Assembly (NCBI GenBank): GCA_015847255.1
Contig: JADLZK010010875.1
Coordinates: forward strand, 558,001 to 622,000
Direction of reading: 5' to 3'
Origin: Hyparrhenia diplandra
Lineage: Eukaryota > Streptophyta > Magnoliopsida > Poales > Poaceae
DNA length: 64,000 nt
The position numbers and the translations under genes are program-made. Shown here one piece after another: positions 24,296 to 36,830 of the stretch (position 1 is its first letter; each line of letters starts with the position of its first letter). The notes beneath the pieces were generated by a model. The model saw nothing but the letters and a program-made list of their open reading frames with translations, did not search any database and was not told where the DNA came from.

Positions 24296-25741
24296 TTAGC
24301 TTTATTTATACCTATTTCTCCCCTCAGTTTCCTAACCCTGAGCTGCTACCCGCCATGTTCAATCTCTTTCTACCTTTAGAATACAGAGCTTATAGGGAGC
24401 TCAAGGAGCTTGGTTGCTAGCAAGATGGTACAACTGTGGTGATATGGCGTTGATGCAATGGTCATTGTGTGTCTTGGAGAAAAAAAACTACTTGTTTCAG
24501 CTTCCTTATGTGTAACAGTGATTTATGTCATGTCTCTCATGTGTTTTTGTCTGGTGGTGGATGTTTTTGAAATCATTCACCAGCTCAGAAGTCCATTGGT
24601 AGCGTCATCAATCTATCTTTTTTCGGGGAGATTAGTTGTAACGGCTTCAGAATCGTGCATATGGTCATCCAACGTGCTCAACAAAGATGGCATATAGTTC
24701 CCCTCTTGTAGGTTTGGAAGTCAAAGTTGCTTGACCATGGTCTATGTGAGAAACTTGATGATTATGACTAAGTTTTAGGATGCTCTTGTTCGTTTCTCAA
24801 AGATTCTTTCCTATGTGAGTCATGGTGCTTGTGTGATTACACTCTTCTAGTTTCGTGTTTTCCAATTTCCCTCTAGTAAATAGGGTACTTGCCATTTTTT
24901 TGGCTTTTTTCCTTTACTCCATCTAAAATCTATCAAACATGGTTTTGTGAAAAGATTTGTGCCTATGGTCCTTAACATACTTAGTGTCTCAGTGACATTG
25001 TGGCCTTATAAGGTGATGACATTATAAACTCAAATAACCTCAATTATAGTAAGGGTAAAGAGATTTTGGGAGTTAGGATTCTCCTATAAACTCTAATAAT
25101 CTGAATTCTGGTAATGATAAGGGATTTTGGGAGTTAAGTTCATCGATGCTCTACTATAGAGGAAATGGACAAGGTGGTCATCGACCAGGATACACGGTTT
25201 ATGGTGACTAGCCCAAGAGGCACGTTGGTCATAGATACGGATCCAAACACACCTGCCACTACAGGATGGTGTGTGATTTGGTAGATTGAGTGCACCATGT
25301 TTAAAATGTAAATAAGGAAAGTCAGATGTGTGAAAAGAGGGATGAAGGAATACCGACAAACTAGTCACATCCTATGGTAAGATATTTTGATTTTGATATT
25401 GAAAAACAATGATGAATTAGTAGTGAGAGCTTGAAGACGGTTAGGGGACTAAAATTTTTCGAGCGGCCAGTTGGACTCCAATCCAAGATCGAAAATGGTT
25501 CCAAAATAGTGACATTGTGTTTTTAAATATATACTGCGAATGTCATAATCAATATGTAGAGAAAAAGGAGAGCTAGTAGTAATTGTCCTCCTCCTTTTTT
25601 TGCTATCTTTGAATTGTTCAGTTAATTTTGAAACACCGACACGTGCAAAACATCACTGTGACACCAAAGTATTAAACGGAACAGATTCATCAACCTGTTT
25701 TTTCTCTTTTAATAATCACTGTGGAACCAAAGTAACTATAT
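24296..25741. repeat. Tandem duplication, copy 1
   Basis: From GCTTTATTTATACCTATTTC to AATCACTGTGGAACCAAAGT this segment matches 25,831-27,650. It holds an open stretch on the plus strand around 25,153-25,270 (peptide DKVVIDQDTRFMVTSPRG and onward) that is also kept in copy 2, so a coding ancestor is possible. I do not recognise it. Confidence 0.75.
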
Positions 25742-25830
25742 TGCACCTAGTTATACACTATGTCTAGATACACAATAAAATCAATGTATCTAGAAAAGCC
25801 AAAGTGAACTATAATTTGGAGCAGAGGGAG

Positions 25831-27650
25831 TAGCTTTATTTCTACCTATGTCTCCCCTCAGTTTCCTAACCCTTGGCTGCTACCCGCCATGTTCAACCTC
25901 ATTCTACCTTTAGCATACAAAGCTTATAGGGAGCTCAAAGGAGCTTGGTTGCTAGCAAGATGATGCAACTGTGGTGATATGGCGTTAAGGAAATGGTCAT
26001 TCTTCATGTGTGTGTGTGTGTCTTGGAGAAAAAACTTGTTTCAACTTCCTTATGAGTAGCGGTGATTCATGTCATGTCTCTCATGTGTTTTTGTGTGGTG
26101 GTGGCTGTTTTTGGAATCATTCGCTAGCTCATAACCCTATTGATAGCATCATCAATATATCCTTTTTAGGGGGAGATTAGTTGTAACGGCTTCAAAATTG
26201 TGCGTATGGTCATCCAACACTCTCTGCAAAGATGGCATACAGTCCCTCTTGAAGGTTTGGAAGTCAAAGATGCTTGACCATGGTCTATGTGAGAAACTCA
26301 ACGATTATGATGAAGTTTTAGGATGCTCTTGTGCGTTGCTCAAAGATTATTTCCTATGTGAGTCCCAGTGTTGGTCCTTAGTTGTTACACTCCTCTAGTT
26401 TCATGTTTTCCAATTTCCCTCTAATAAATAGGGCACTTGTGATTTTTTGGCCTCTTTTTCCTTTAGTCCATCAAAGATTTGTGCCTATGGTCCTTAACAT
26501 CCTGAGTATCTCAGTGACATTGTGGCCTTAGGCCTTCTACAGTGTTGTAGCGATGCAAAGAAAAAACTGAGCCCTAAGTAAGCACCGATGCCCAACAAGT
26601 CACAGTGTACAAAATATTTGGCACCGATGCAATCCGACAATGTTAGGACCCATCCCAAATAAAATATGTCTCCGCTCCTTCTCGGTCCGGTTCATCCGTG
26701 AGAGGAAAATCAGACACTCTGCCTTTTGCTAAAGTGAAAAAAAAATTGTATTTTACTCTTTAGACACCAATGCATGAGGATTCACCGCTCTCACCTTCGA
26801 TGGCTTCACTCTAAAAGAAGCATCACTACCTGCAGTGTTGGGAGTGACTCCCAAACACACTCTCTATTTTGGACATCACTCCCACACCACACTGCAGAAA
26901 GCCTTATTAAGCGTATAAACTCAAATAACCTCAATTATGGTATGGGTAAGAGATTTTTGGGAGTTAGGATTCTCCTATAAACTCTAATAATCTGAATTCT
27001 GTTAAGGGGGAAGGGATTTTGGGAGTTAAGAGTTCACCGTGGCTTACTATAGAGGAATGGACAAGGTGGTCATCGATCAGGATATACGGTTTATGGTGAC
27101 TAGCCCAAGAGGCACGATGGTCATAGATACAGATCCAAACACACCTGCCACTACAGGATGGTGTGATTTGGTAGATTGAGTGCACCATGTTTAAAACGTA
27201 AATAAGGAAAGCCGGAGGTGTGAAAAGAGGGATGAAGGAATACTGACAAACTAGTCACATCCTACGGTAAGATATTTTGATTTTGACATTGAAACAATGA
27301 TGAATTAGTAGTGAGAGCTTGAAGACGGTCAGGGGACTAAAATTTTCGTGCGGTCAGTTGGACTCCAATCCAAGATCGAAAATGGTTCCAAAATAGTGAC
27401 ATTGTGTTTTTTAAATATATACTGCGAATGTCACAATCAATATGTATGTAGACAAAAGGAGAGCTAGTAGTAATTGTCCTTCTTTTTTTTTTTTTTTTTC
27501 CTGCTGTCTTTGAATTGTTCAGTTAATTTTGAAACACCGACACGTGCAAACCATCACTGTGACACCAAAATACTAAACGAAACAGATTCATCAACCTGTT
27601 TTTTTTTTTTCTCTTTTAATAATCACTGTGGAACCAAAGTAACTGTATTC
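25831..27650. repeat. Tandem duplication, copy 2
   Basis: Diverged second copy of 24,296-25,741, separated from it by about 90 bp that end in a Stowaway-like remnant (GGAGCAGAGGGAG then TA). Length differences come from a 373-bp MITE (26,531-26,903), a longer TG run near 26,009 and longer poly-T runs (27,482-27,499; 27,599-27,610). Confidence 0.75.
26531..26903. mobile_element. PIF/Harbinger MITE inserted after duplication
   Basis: A 373-bp insertion with GGCCTTCTACAGTGTT at the left and ACACTGCAGAAAGCC at the right (inverted repeats), flanked by TTA at 26,528-26,530 and 26,904-26,906. The other copy of the duplication has one TTA and no insert at the equivalent site (about 25,003), a natural empty site that confirms the boundaries. 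Confidence 0.85.
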
Positions 27651-27978
27651 GCCCAAAAAATCTTTCAGACGTTAGTGTAGTACAGTACTAGAGGTTAGTA
27701 CAGTTCACCTTTGTCCAAGATCCAAATTTTCAATTAGGCTAGCTGTTCGTCCTAATGACCTCCAAGTCCAAGATAACAGTGTGAAAGAGACATCACAAAG
27801 CTGCACGGCTCATCAAGCCCGTCACTCGATCCACACTCCTTTCTCCCTCAATCAGCTCGTTAAATACAGCATCATGTGTGTATAAACAAGCTCATAATTC
27901 ACACACACCCAACAAACACCAACCAACGCCCGCGCCGGACAGGACATTCATCCTGTTCCTCCCCGCGCGCCAGACACC
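27651..27978 (+). promoter_or_regulatory. Upstream region of the MFS transporter gene
   Basis: The unique sequence between the tandem duplication and the ATG at 27,979. An AT-rich TTAAATACA at about 27,860 could serve as a weak TATA-like element; the stretch after it is CA-rich and leader-like. No other defined site is claimed. Confidence 0.35.
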
Positions 27979-29930
27979 ATGGTGTTCGACGGGAGCGGCA
28001 GCAGCTCTCCGGCGCCGCCGTCGGGGAACCCTCTGACCGTGATCCTGACGCGCGGGTTCGCGCGGCAGGTGCTCCTGGGGCGGTGGTTCACGGTGTTCGC
28101 GAGCCTGCTGATCATGGCGGCCTCCGGCGCGACGTACATCTTCTCGAGCTACTCCGGCACGCTCAAGTCCTCACTCGGGTACGACCAGCGCACGCTCAAC
28201 ACCATCTCCTTCTTCAGGACCTGGGCGCCAACCTGGGCGTCTTCTCGGGTCTCATCAACGAGGTCACGCCGCCGTGGGTGGTGCTGGCCATGGGCGCCGG
28301 CATGAACCTGTTCGGCTACCTCATGGTGTACCTCGCCGTGTCCGGGCGCACGTCTCACCCGCCGCTGTGGCTCGTGTGCCTCTACTTCTTCGTGGGCGCC
28401 AACTCGCAGTCGTTCGCCAACACGGGCGCGCTGGTGACGGGCGTCAAGAACTTCCCGGAGAGCCGCGGCGTGGTGATCGGCATCCTCAAGGGCTTCGTGG
28501 GCCTCAGCGGCGCCGTGTACACGCAGCTGTACCTGGCGCTGTACGGCGGCGCCGACGCCGAGTCGCTCATCCTCCTCATCGCGTGGCTCCCCGCCGCCGT
28601 GTCCGTCGTGTTCGTCCACACCATCCGGTACATGCCGTACCCGCGCCGCCGTGGCGGGGGCAGGAGACGAGCTCCGACCCCTTCTTCTGCTTCCTCTACC
28701 TCTCCATCGCGCTGGCGTGCTTCCTCCTCGTCATGATCGTGGTGCAGAAGCAGGTGCCCTTCCCGCGACGCCTACGGCCTCGCCGCCACGCCGCTGCTCA
28801 TCCTCCTCCTCATGCCCCTCGGCGTCGTCGTCAAGCAGGAGTACAAGATCTTCCGCGAGCGCCAGCTCGACGCCGCGCTCCCGCGCCGCCGACCCACCGC
28901 CGACCATCACCGTCGTGGACGACGCCAGCGTCGCCGCTGCTGCTGTTGCTCCACCACCATCCTCCACCGACCTCCAGATGTCTTCAACAGCAACAACCAA
29001 CACCACCACCACCAAGAAAACAGAGCACCATCATCCTTCGCCATCGAGCACATCATCATCGTCTTGCCTGGGCTCGTTCAGCAAGTGCGTGCGCACCATG
29101 TTCCGTCCTCCACCTCGCGGCGAGGACTACACGATCCTGCAAGCCCTAGTGAGCGTGGACATGCTAGTCCTCTTCATCGCGACGATCTGCGGCGTGGGCG
29201 GCACACTAACCGCAATCGACAACATGGGCCAGATCGGCGAGTCCTGGGCTACCCATCCAAGAGCATCAACACCTTCGTCTCGCTCATCAGCATCTGGAAC
29301 TACGCCGGCCGCGTGACAGCCGGCTACGCCTCCGAAGCCGTCCTGATCCGCTACCGCCTCCCCCGCCCGGTCCTCCTCACCTTCGTCCTCCTCCTCGCGT
29401 CCGCGGGCCACCTCCTGATCGCCTTCGGCGTGCCGCAGTCGCTGTACGCGGCGTCGGTGGTGATCGGCTTCTGCTTCGGCGCGCAGTGGCCGCTGGTGTT
29501 CGCCATCATCTCCGAGGTGTTCGGGCTCAAGTACTACTCCACGCTCTACAACATGGGCGGCATGGCCAGCCCCGTCGGGTCGTACATCCTGAACGTGCTT
29601 GTGGCGGGCAGGCTCTACGACGCCGCCGCTGTAAAGCAGGATAATGTCGGCGCCGTCGTTGGTGGGAAGCATGAGAAGCTGTGTATCGGGGTGGAGTGCT
29701 TTAAGGAGTCGTTTTTGATTATCACGGCGGCTACTGTGGTGGGGGCGGTCGTGTCGCTCGTGCTGGTGTGGCGGACGTGGAGCTTCTACAGGGGGGATAT
29801 CTACGCGAGGTTCCGGGATGGTGACGGTGGCGAGGGGAAGGATGGGAGGTTGCCGGTGGACCGGCGGCCGGAGGAGGAGGAGGAGGAGGAGGGGAGGGGG
29901 GAGAAGGCGGGCAACGGCAGGAAGGCTTGA
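27979..29930 (+). CDS. Nodulin-like / NFD4-type MFS transporter (frame-interrupted)
   Basis: Likely an integral membrane transporter of the plant nodulin-like major facilitator group (NUCLEAR FUSION DEFECTIVE 4-like); substrate unknown. Starting at ATG 27,979 the protein opens with a low-complexity tail, then GRWFTVFASLLIMAASGATY and YIFSSYSGTLKSSLGYDQ, hallmarks of the nodulin-like domain. Later come FVGANSQSFANTGALVTGVK, ESRGVVIGILKGFVGLSGA, a His/Thr/Ser-rich loop, then the second half with ICGVGGTLTAIDNMGQIGES, IWNYAGRVTAGYASE and GFCFGAQWPLVFAIISEVFG. Total about 650 residues, near family size, ending in an acidic tail. The reading must change frame near 28,215, 28,660, 28,760, 28,885 and 29,243, mostly as if single bases were missing (for example TCCTGG where TCCCTGG would keep frame). 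Conserved membrane segments in every piece argue for assembly errors over decay. GC-rich codon use fits grass genes. Confidence 0.82.
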
Positions 29931-32900
29931 GCAGGAGGCCAGCTCGGATGGGTTGACTTGGTCAGCGCGGGATGCCGTGGCTTGATTGGATTTCACTGGT
30001 GGGTTTGACTCGCGGCTCCGTTTTCTACGGCTATGGATGCTGACGTGGAGCGTAGTAGGACCTCCGGGGCGAGGGAGGCGACGAACGAGTGACGAAATGC
30101 ACACTAGTAGCGTGGGTGATTGATATGTGCTGTACAAAAGTACCAAAGAAAATATACGTGTACTAGTAGAAAAGTATACGGCGCGCGTGAAGACCACCCT
30201 TGGAAGAATGGCGAGTGGGGTCTACAGTACATGTACACCTAGGAGTGTGAATGTTTTTTCGTTTGCATTCACCCGTGATAAATGAATCTCCAACACCTCC
30301 AGTATTATATTGTAAAAAAAAAGCTTGTTGTCGTTTTCCACCGTCGTTCGGTGCAGGCCAAGTCAATCCACGGTGTGAACTGATGGCGCCGTGCAACTCC
30401 CCGTGCTGTGGTGCTGTGCGCATGGGCAGGCTAGTGATGTGGATCTGTCGATGATAATAGGGGCAGGCACGGGTGAGTGACGGGCCCGTGTCGTGTGTGT
30501 CGACAGCAAGCACACCACAGCGCAGCGATAGGGCCCGGCATTGACGCCTCCGCCTTGTCGCGTACCGAGGGCATCCATCCGTGGCTGGTTGCTCTCAACA
30601 CACCACCAGGTACGCATGGACTGTGCTCTGTGTATGTCACGCGTGCAGCGTGCGTATGCGGTGGCCGGTGAGGAACAAGCCAGCAGGGGACGCCAGCCAC
30701 GGCGGTTTGGGTGGCCGCTTGGGCACGCGGAAGACGAACACTTGTGGCTAGGCTACTATAGATTCCATGGGGGTGGGGGACCAAGTAGCCAAACTCGCGT
30801 GCACACACACACGTCCCAGTCCGGCCTACTACTACTAGTACTGTACCAGCTAGCGGCGGCTTTGAATACGCCATGTGCATCGCACACACCACAAGCCCTA
30901 CTGCTGGTCCAAACACATTGCGTTGCGTTTTCATGGGCGATCAACTAGTTGGTCCGGCGATGATTGATTGCTGTGGTGACCACAGTCCACAGTCCACAGG
31001 TCAGGCTGCCGTACACGACGCTGTGCCTGTGCCGGAGCGGAGCGACGGACCTGTCGGAGTATTACGGGTTTCACGGAGCCAAACGGAACGCCAACCTACC
31101 TACCTACCTACCGGGCCTGCTGCTGCCTCAACCGTCCTACGCGCGGCCTCTGAAAGCTTGGCAATGTCAGAGCCTTGTGGGCTTTGCCGGCCTGGGAACA
31201 GCCCGCGGGGAGACGAGCGGTGTTTGCTTTGGCCCGAGTTCTCCTCAAAAGTCAAAACCCATCCCCAGAAGATTAGTAGACTGCCTACACATGAATTTTG
31301 AGGTTCCAGTCTTCCACTTTTTTGTGCAAGATTCCTAGATCTGTTCGTTGTCTTTCATTTTTCTCAACCAATCATAAAGTGCCACATCATAAATAAAAAA
31401 AACAAAAAAACCTGAAAAGATGGAAAGGATACAACCGTAAGACAATAAATCTGAAAGAGTTGGATACAGCCGTAATACAGGTTCAACTCGTCTAATGTTT
31501 TCTAACACTACCAGATCGATGTCCAAAAAAAAAATCAATCAAAATAGGATCAGCTTTTGGTGCAAGCAATAATGGTACTTTGGACTACATCCCTAGATCA
31601 GTGTTGCCAAAAACAAAGAACAAGACTCTGTGATGTTCCCCCTGGTTCATGAGCACAGTTCTTGCTTTCCACATAACAAAAATCAAACCGAGCATTCGTG
31701 TTCAGGCTTTTCATTCAGCATAACATGTTCACCTTAACATATCAATCATGTAAGGAACAAAGAAAGGAAATGCTGATATGCATATCACAGAAAAGGAAAT
31801 GCTGATATGCATATCAGAGAAGTGACACGATACATTCCCTGACAAGAATGAGCTGGTTCTGGGAAACGTGATATGCTATTTCTGTCTGTTTAATCGGCTG
31901 CACCTGCAGCACAGTACTGTGGTAACCTGGCAAGCCACACCAGGCATAGCCTGTCTTACGCCATTCTTCTTTAAAGTATGATATCTCGAGGAAATGCAAT
32001 GTTTAATAGGAAAATCTCTAGTATTCTTCAGCAGCGCTGGAGGTCAACCTTATTAGCATACAAACATTTGAACTGAATGATATCCAAAAATATAACCAGG
32101 AAATGTTGAAAATGCCATGTTCACCTTAACAAAACTGAAAGATGACCTAATGGCTAGGCAATCTAGGGCTCTAGGCTTCCATCAAGGATTGAAGACAACT
32201 ATTCAAAATTCAGTGTCATGCTACCTTATGTAATTTGCATCATAGGATTCAAAAAAAAATGTCTTCAAGCATAGCACTTCTTCATTCTAGGCAACTATAT
32301 CCCAATAAATCAAATGAATTTTATTTATTCTAAACTTCTTGACAATATGCCAAATTATAACTGAGTTAGCCTACTAGGCAAAACAGGATACAAGATGTGT
32401 TGACCACCACAGAATTTTCACCAAGGCCAACAATGCAATGCTATTAATGCCAAAAAGAGAGCAGCCTGCATAATACTAATAACAATCTTCCAATAATTAA
32501 ATTCTCAAGAGAGTTGCTAACTAAATCTAATTGTTGCTAACTGAACATTGCCTTTGTGCACAGTTTGCAAACTAGTTGTTCTAACCAATGGATGCTCTGT
32601 TTAGGAACTCAAATGGGCACAGTTCTGCCATTGCATAAAGAAAAAGCACATAAGTGCAGAAGACTGCTAGTGTGTGGCAGGTAAGAAAAACAGTCATCAC
32701 TTTAAATTGTGTGCCTACAGCATACTTGAAACAGTTCTGTCTGAAACACATAAGTGCAAAGTATCACAAAGTGTACCAGTGAAGGACTTTTCGTAGGTAT
32801 CGCCTAGTCAATTTTCCTCAATCCGCCAGCAGCAGTTAAAAAACTTCACCAGAGGCTCCTGAGAAGACATTGGACTGGAATTGAATGAAGAAAAGATTCA

Positions 32901-34264
32901 AATAAATACATTAATAATCCATGAGACTGCAACTAACAAAAAGCATAAAGAAGAATAATCTAATTCACAAGGAAAAAGAATGGAAGACCATAGCTTCCAG
33001 AACACATCAAGGAAACAAGGATCAATAATCATTTGGTAATCTTCGATTTGCAGCTAATTACTTTTTACAGAAGATATTACAAATATCTCAGACCAGAACC
33101 ACAACATACTTGCAAAATTCACCATACAGACATGAATCTGACTGAGACTCAGACACGCAGCGATTAATACCATCATGACTGGGTGGCTGGCACAAAAAGA
33201 CTGAAAAGAGCAATTTTCATAAGCAGCTACAAAAATTTGCAGCAAACTCTACTATAGGTCAGAGCCACGACTCCTTATCAATTTTCACTAAAAACAAGGG
33301 TAAAGATTATTCATTTTTTTAATTATGGGATGAAACCATGCCTTCCTGTACCAAACAATACAAGACTTCATTTGATATTATAATGAATTTATGGCATCAT
33401 AACTAATAGAGGATCAGAGGGCACAATGAATACACCCAATATCATAACTATTCATCGACAGTAAAGAACTATAAAATGTGAGCACATAACTGGAACACAA
33501 ATCTATCTAATAATGGTAAACATGTCACAAGGCTTAAAACTAAGCAATGATTGAGTCAGGAGAGGTTCTACTAGAGCAGCTTCTGTTGGTGCCACTAGAG
33601 CAGCATCTGCGATACTTTTACTGTCTTCAACTTGTGTCTAATCACAATTCACAAGTTGATAGTGGACATGACATTTGAGGAGTTTGTTCACCCCGCGAAA
33701 GGAAAATTTACTTACTTTGAGTAATGAACTTAACATTGCAGGATATAAATGGAGAAAGAAACTTGAACAGGACCAGCAAGTTAGAAAAACATAATAGTTG
33801 CACAAGAAGAAACACTGAGCCTGTTTCTGATAAACCAACTAGAGGAGTGAAACAAATAATGGTTGGCTTAAAGGTCAGGGCTTCAACATATTCCCCAAGT
33901 GGCTGATTGAAAGTCACAAGCACATCGAGATATATTCAAGCAAAATTGAAAGTCTGACAGAAAGCAAATCATATTGCCTTCTGAAATGTACTGAGAAACA
34001 ATGCTGCAACGTATAAAGTGTATCTCAAGAAGTCAGGAATTTAATAATCAATCATCTCTTGCTAATGAACAAGTGTGTAAATGGATCCTCCCAAGCAGGA
34101 ACAGATCAAGTACAAGTATTAGTATTTGGTACCTGTGCATGTGCAGCATCATTATTTGCTATCCATTCTTTGTCAGTAGAATGGGCAAGTTTTTGTTTTT
34201 TCTGTTTGGGCATAGATGATTCATGACAGACTTGATTTAAGCATTTATATACTGTTCCATTCTT
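29931..34264. other. Intergenic, no supported gene
   Basis: 29,931-30,200 is probably the 3' UTR and downstream sequence of the transporter. 31,068-31,250 shares short stretches (CCAAACGGAACG, CGGTGTTTGCTTTGG) with 55,475-55,565, a dispersed repeat, and includes a CCTA run. 31,340-34,260 is AT-rich with only short ORFs. The one at 31,814-31,999 (minus) looks protein-like but matches nothing I recognise. Confidence 0.4.
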
Positions 34265-36766
34265 TCATTTGACTGTATACTCATCGATACACAAGGGGGA
34301 TTCTCCTACTAATCCATCCTTCAAAACAGGCTGCACTGGTTCACTAAACAAGTTGTTATACTTGTCCTTGGTGGAAGCAAGCTCCTTCTTCAATAAGGCG
34401 AGTTTAGCATTGTAGTCCCGGTTGAGCTGGTCGACCTTGGCTGCATGCTGCTTGTTGAGCTTGTCGACCTTGGCGGCATGCTGCTTCGTCACCTGGGCCA
34501 GCTGGGCGTCCTTCTCCTCGTGCTCCTGCTCGACCTTGGCGATCATGGCCTTGGTGCGGCGATGTTACTCTTGCACTGCTGCAACGCCTTCTCATATTTC
34601 TGAAGCATCGCCTCAATCCAACCCAAACTCTGACAACCCCTTGAGCGGGAGTTGAATCCATCCAAGTAGCGGTGGGCGCAGGAAGAACATGCTTTCTCCG
34701 CAAGAGTGGGGTCGCGGGTGCAGGGACATGGTTGCCCTCCCGTGAGAGGTGCCCGGCCGCATGATCAGGCTGCTGTTGTTCGGCGGCTGTGCCTGTGAGC
34801 ATGAAGAAGCAGGGACAACTGCAGCAGGCGATTTGCGCTTCAAGGACAATGTCTGTGGCTCCAGCGAGATGGACCAGGGACATCGGCAGGAGCTTTGCCC
34901 TTCCCGTTGTGGCGGCGGTGGGGGCGGGAAGATGATTGCTGTGGTGGTGGCGGTGGTGGCCTGGACACGCCCCACGAGAGGTGGCTGTGGTGGCGGCGGC
35001 GGCGGTGACGGGGGCGGCGGCGGCGGCAGGCGATTTGCGCTTTGCCGGGCGGGCCGGTTCGGCTTAGGCCCCGTGAGGAGGGTGGCTGTGGTGGCTACGG
35101 CGTCGGCAGCTGGGGCAGGCGATTTGCGCTTTGCGGGCAGTGTCGGTTCGCCTCCTGGCCCGGAGCGGCGTTGTGGGCGAAGGAAAATGATTTCCCCACA
35201 ACAGCCCGAACCGCGAGAGGTGGCGGTCGGCGGTGGCGCCTTCCACTTTACCGCCCTCTGCTGGGGAGCGGCGTAGCCGCGAGATCGCGGCTGGACACGC
35301 CCGGCGGCGGCGGTGGCGGTGGCAGCGACAGCGGGAGCGGCGGCAGTGGCGGTGGCGGTGGCAGCGACGGCGGGAGCGGCGGCAGTGGCGGTGGCGGTGG
35401 CAGCGGCGGCGGGGCGGCTTTGGTGGTGGTGCGCGCGGCGGCTGTGGTTGTGGCGCGGCGGCTGTGGTCGGAGTGGCGCTGTTGGGAGTGGCAGCGACGT
35501 CGGCAGCGACGACGGGAGCGGCTTTGGTGGTGGCGCGAGCGCTGTGGTGGTGGGGCGGCGCCGTTGGGGAGTGGCGGTGGCGGAGGCAGCGACGACGGGA
35601 GCGGCTTTGGTGGTGGCGCGAGCAGCTGTGGTGGGAGCGGCGCCGTTGGGAGTGGCAGCGACGGCGGGAGCGGCTTTGGTGGTGGCACGAGCGGTAGCGG
35701 TGGGAGTGGCTTTGGTGGTAGCGCGAGCGGCAGTGGTGGGAGCGGCGTTGGCGGCAGCGGTGGGGGTGGTGGCAGTGGCGGCAGCGGCGGCAGCGGCTTC
35801 TTTTCTGCTTTCACCGCCCTCTGCTCCGGAGTGAGCGACGCGAGAAGTGGCGGTGGCGGCGGCAGGGGGTGGCAGCAGTGGTGGCGGCGCTGGTGGTGGC
35901 GGTGGTGGTGGTGGCTGGGGTGGCGGCTGCGTTGGCAGCAGCAGCTTCTTCAATTTTGACCGCCCTCTGCTCCGGGTGAGCCTTGCTTGCGCGGCGACCG
36001 GCAAAGGGTGCCTTGACAGGAAACTCATGATATCAAGGCCGCCGGAGGTTCCCACCTTCTCCAGCAGCCTCTTCATGGCCCTAGTGGAGTCGCTGGTCCT
36101 CGGCGGCATGCGAACCGAGTCCTTACACGGCAACCCCCACTTGTCCGGGCACGGCCACGGTATATTCGGCGGCGCCCTGAGGAGGAAGAACCTATTCTTC
36201 CAGTCAGCACGCGTCGGCTGCGTGCCACTAAACAGTCGTCGAGGTCCAGTAGCACTAGGCTCTCCATAATGCTTGAAATGGTGCCACCCACCCTGATTAC
36301 AGATCGAGAAGAAGAACCTGAACACCGAGAGCATCGGATCTACTCCCACCTCCTCACAGAGGAGCACGAACGCCGCCATATACCGCCACGCGGTGGGCGC
36401 GAGCTGGCTCGGCGCGAGTCCGTAGTGGAGTAGCACCGCGACGTAGAAGTCGTGGAGAGGCAGGCGCATCCCGGCCTCGATGGCGTCGGCGTACACGCAG
36501 ATGGTGCCCGGCGGCGGTTTCAGGCAGATGCCAGCGGCCCGGGCGATGGGGGTGTAGATGGCCGGGACAAGGCACTTGTTGCAGAGGTCCTGGAGCTCCG
36601 TCTGGCTGGTGGGACTGGACCTGACCCGCTCCGCTTTCGGCCACATCATCTGCCTCACGGCGGATTCGGGCTCCCTGTCGGGGCGGAAGAAGCGGAAGGA
36701 GATCGAGTCATCCTGGTCCGCAACCTCCCGGAGCTCCACCAGTTCGTCATCCAACCAGCCCGCCAT
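34265..36766 (-). CDS. Plant 'putative gypsy-type transposon' domain protein (frame-interrupted)
   Basis: The ATG at 36,766 opens a 717-codon frame. Residues about 45-230 match the style of the plant domain annotated as 'putative gypsy type transposon': LPLHDFYVAVLLHYGLAPSQ, LAPTAWRYMAAFVLLCEEVG and VDPMLSVFRFFFSICNQGGW. Then comes an Ala/Pro/Thr-rich low-complexity region of about 400 residues with repeats such as TTAARATTKAAP. The frame ends at 34,613. A second frame (34,265-34,546) gives a strong coiled coil with repeats of KQHAAKVDKLN and a stop at 34,265; the reading between them (IEAMLQKYEKALQQCKSN) needs the third frame, so two frame changes lie at about 34,620 and 34,550. In grasses such genes are numerous and linked to retrotransposons, but the domain's role is unknown. 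It could be a domesticated or a decaying element gene. Confidence 0.65.
35280..35770. repeat. GGC-rich minisatellite in the low-complexity region
   Basis: On the plus strand, units of about 39 bp (GGCAGTGGCGGTGGCGGTGG followed by CAGCGACGGCGGGAGCGGC) give way to longer units around GAGCGGCTTTGGTGGTGGC (for example 35,517, 35,599, 35,668). They encode the Thr/Ala/Pro repeats of the leftward gene. The array is open on both strands, so rightward Gly/Ser-rich ORFs here are taken as shadows. Confidence 0.75.
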
Positions 36767-36808
36767 TGCCGGTTGGTGCTAAGGCTGATGGATGAAGCGC
36801 CGCTTGTT

Positions 36809-36830
36809 GCGCGCGCGCGCGCGCGCGCGC
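36809..36830. repeat. (GC)11 dinucleotide run
   Basis: A perfect GC repeat of 22 bases, 43 bases upstream of the ATG of the leftward gene, so probably in its leader or promoter. Such runs can form Z-DNA. Confidence 0.9.

Noticed and set aside
24296..27650. Direct repeats considered as the two LTRs of a retrotransposon
   Set aside because: Only about 90 bp separate them. There are no TG...CA ends, primer-binding site or polypurine tract, so tandem duplication fits better.
27876..28210. Earlier start (27,876) for the transporter in another frame
   Set aside because: The peptide before about 28,215 in that frame is Arg/Pro-rich and not membrane-like. The frame from 27,979 carries the nodulin-like N-terminus.
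29127..30197. Long leftward open frame over the transporter 3' half
   Set aside because: It is His/Arg/Pro-rich and the complement of GC-rich codons; the plus strand encodes conserved transmembrane segments.
34749..35959. Long rightward Gly/Ser/Trp-rich open frames opposite the gypsy-domain gene
   Set aside because: They follow the GGC minisatellite composition and have no domain. The opposite strand has the recognisable N-terminal domain and coiled coil.
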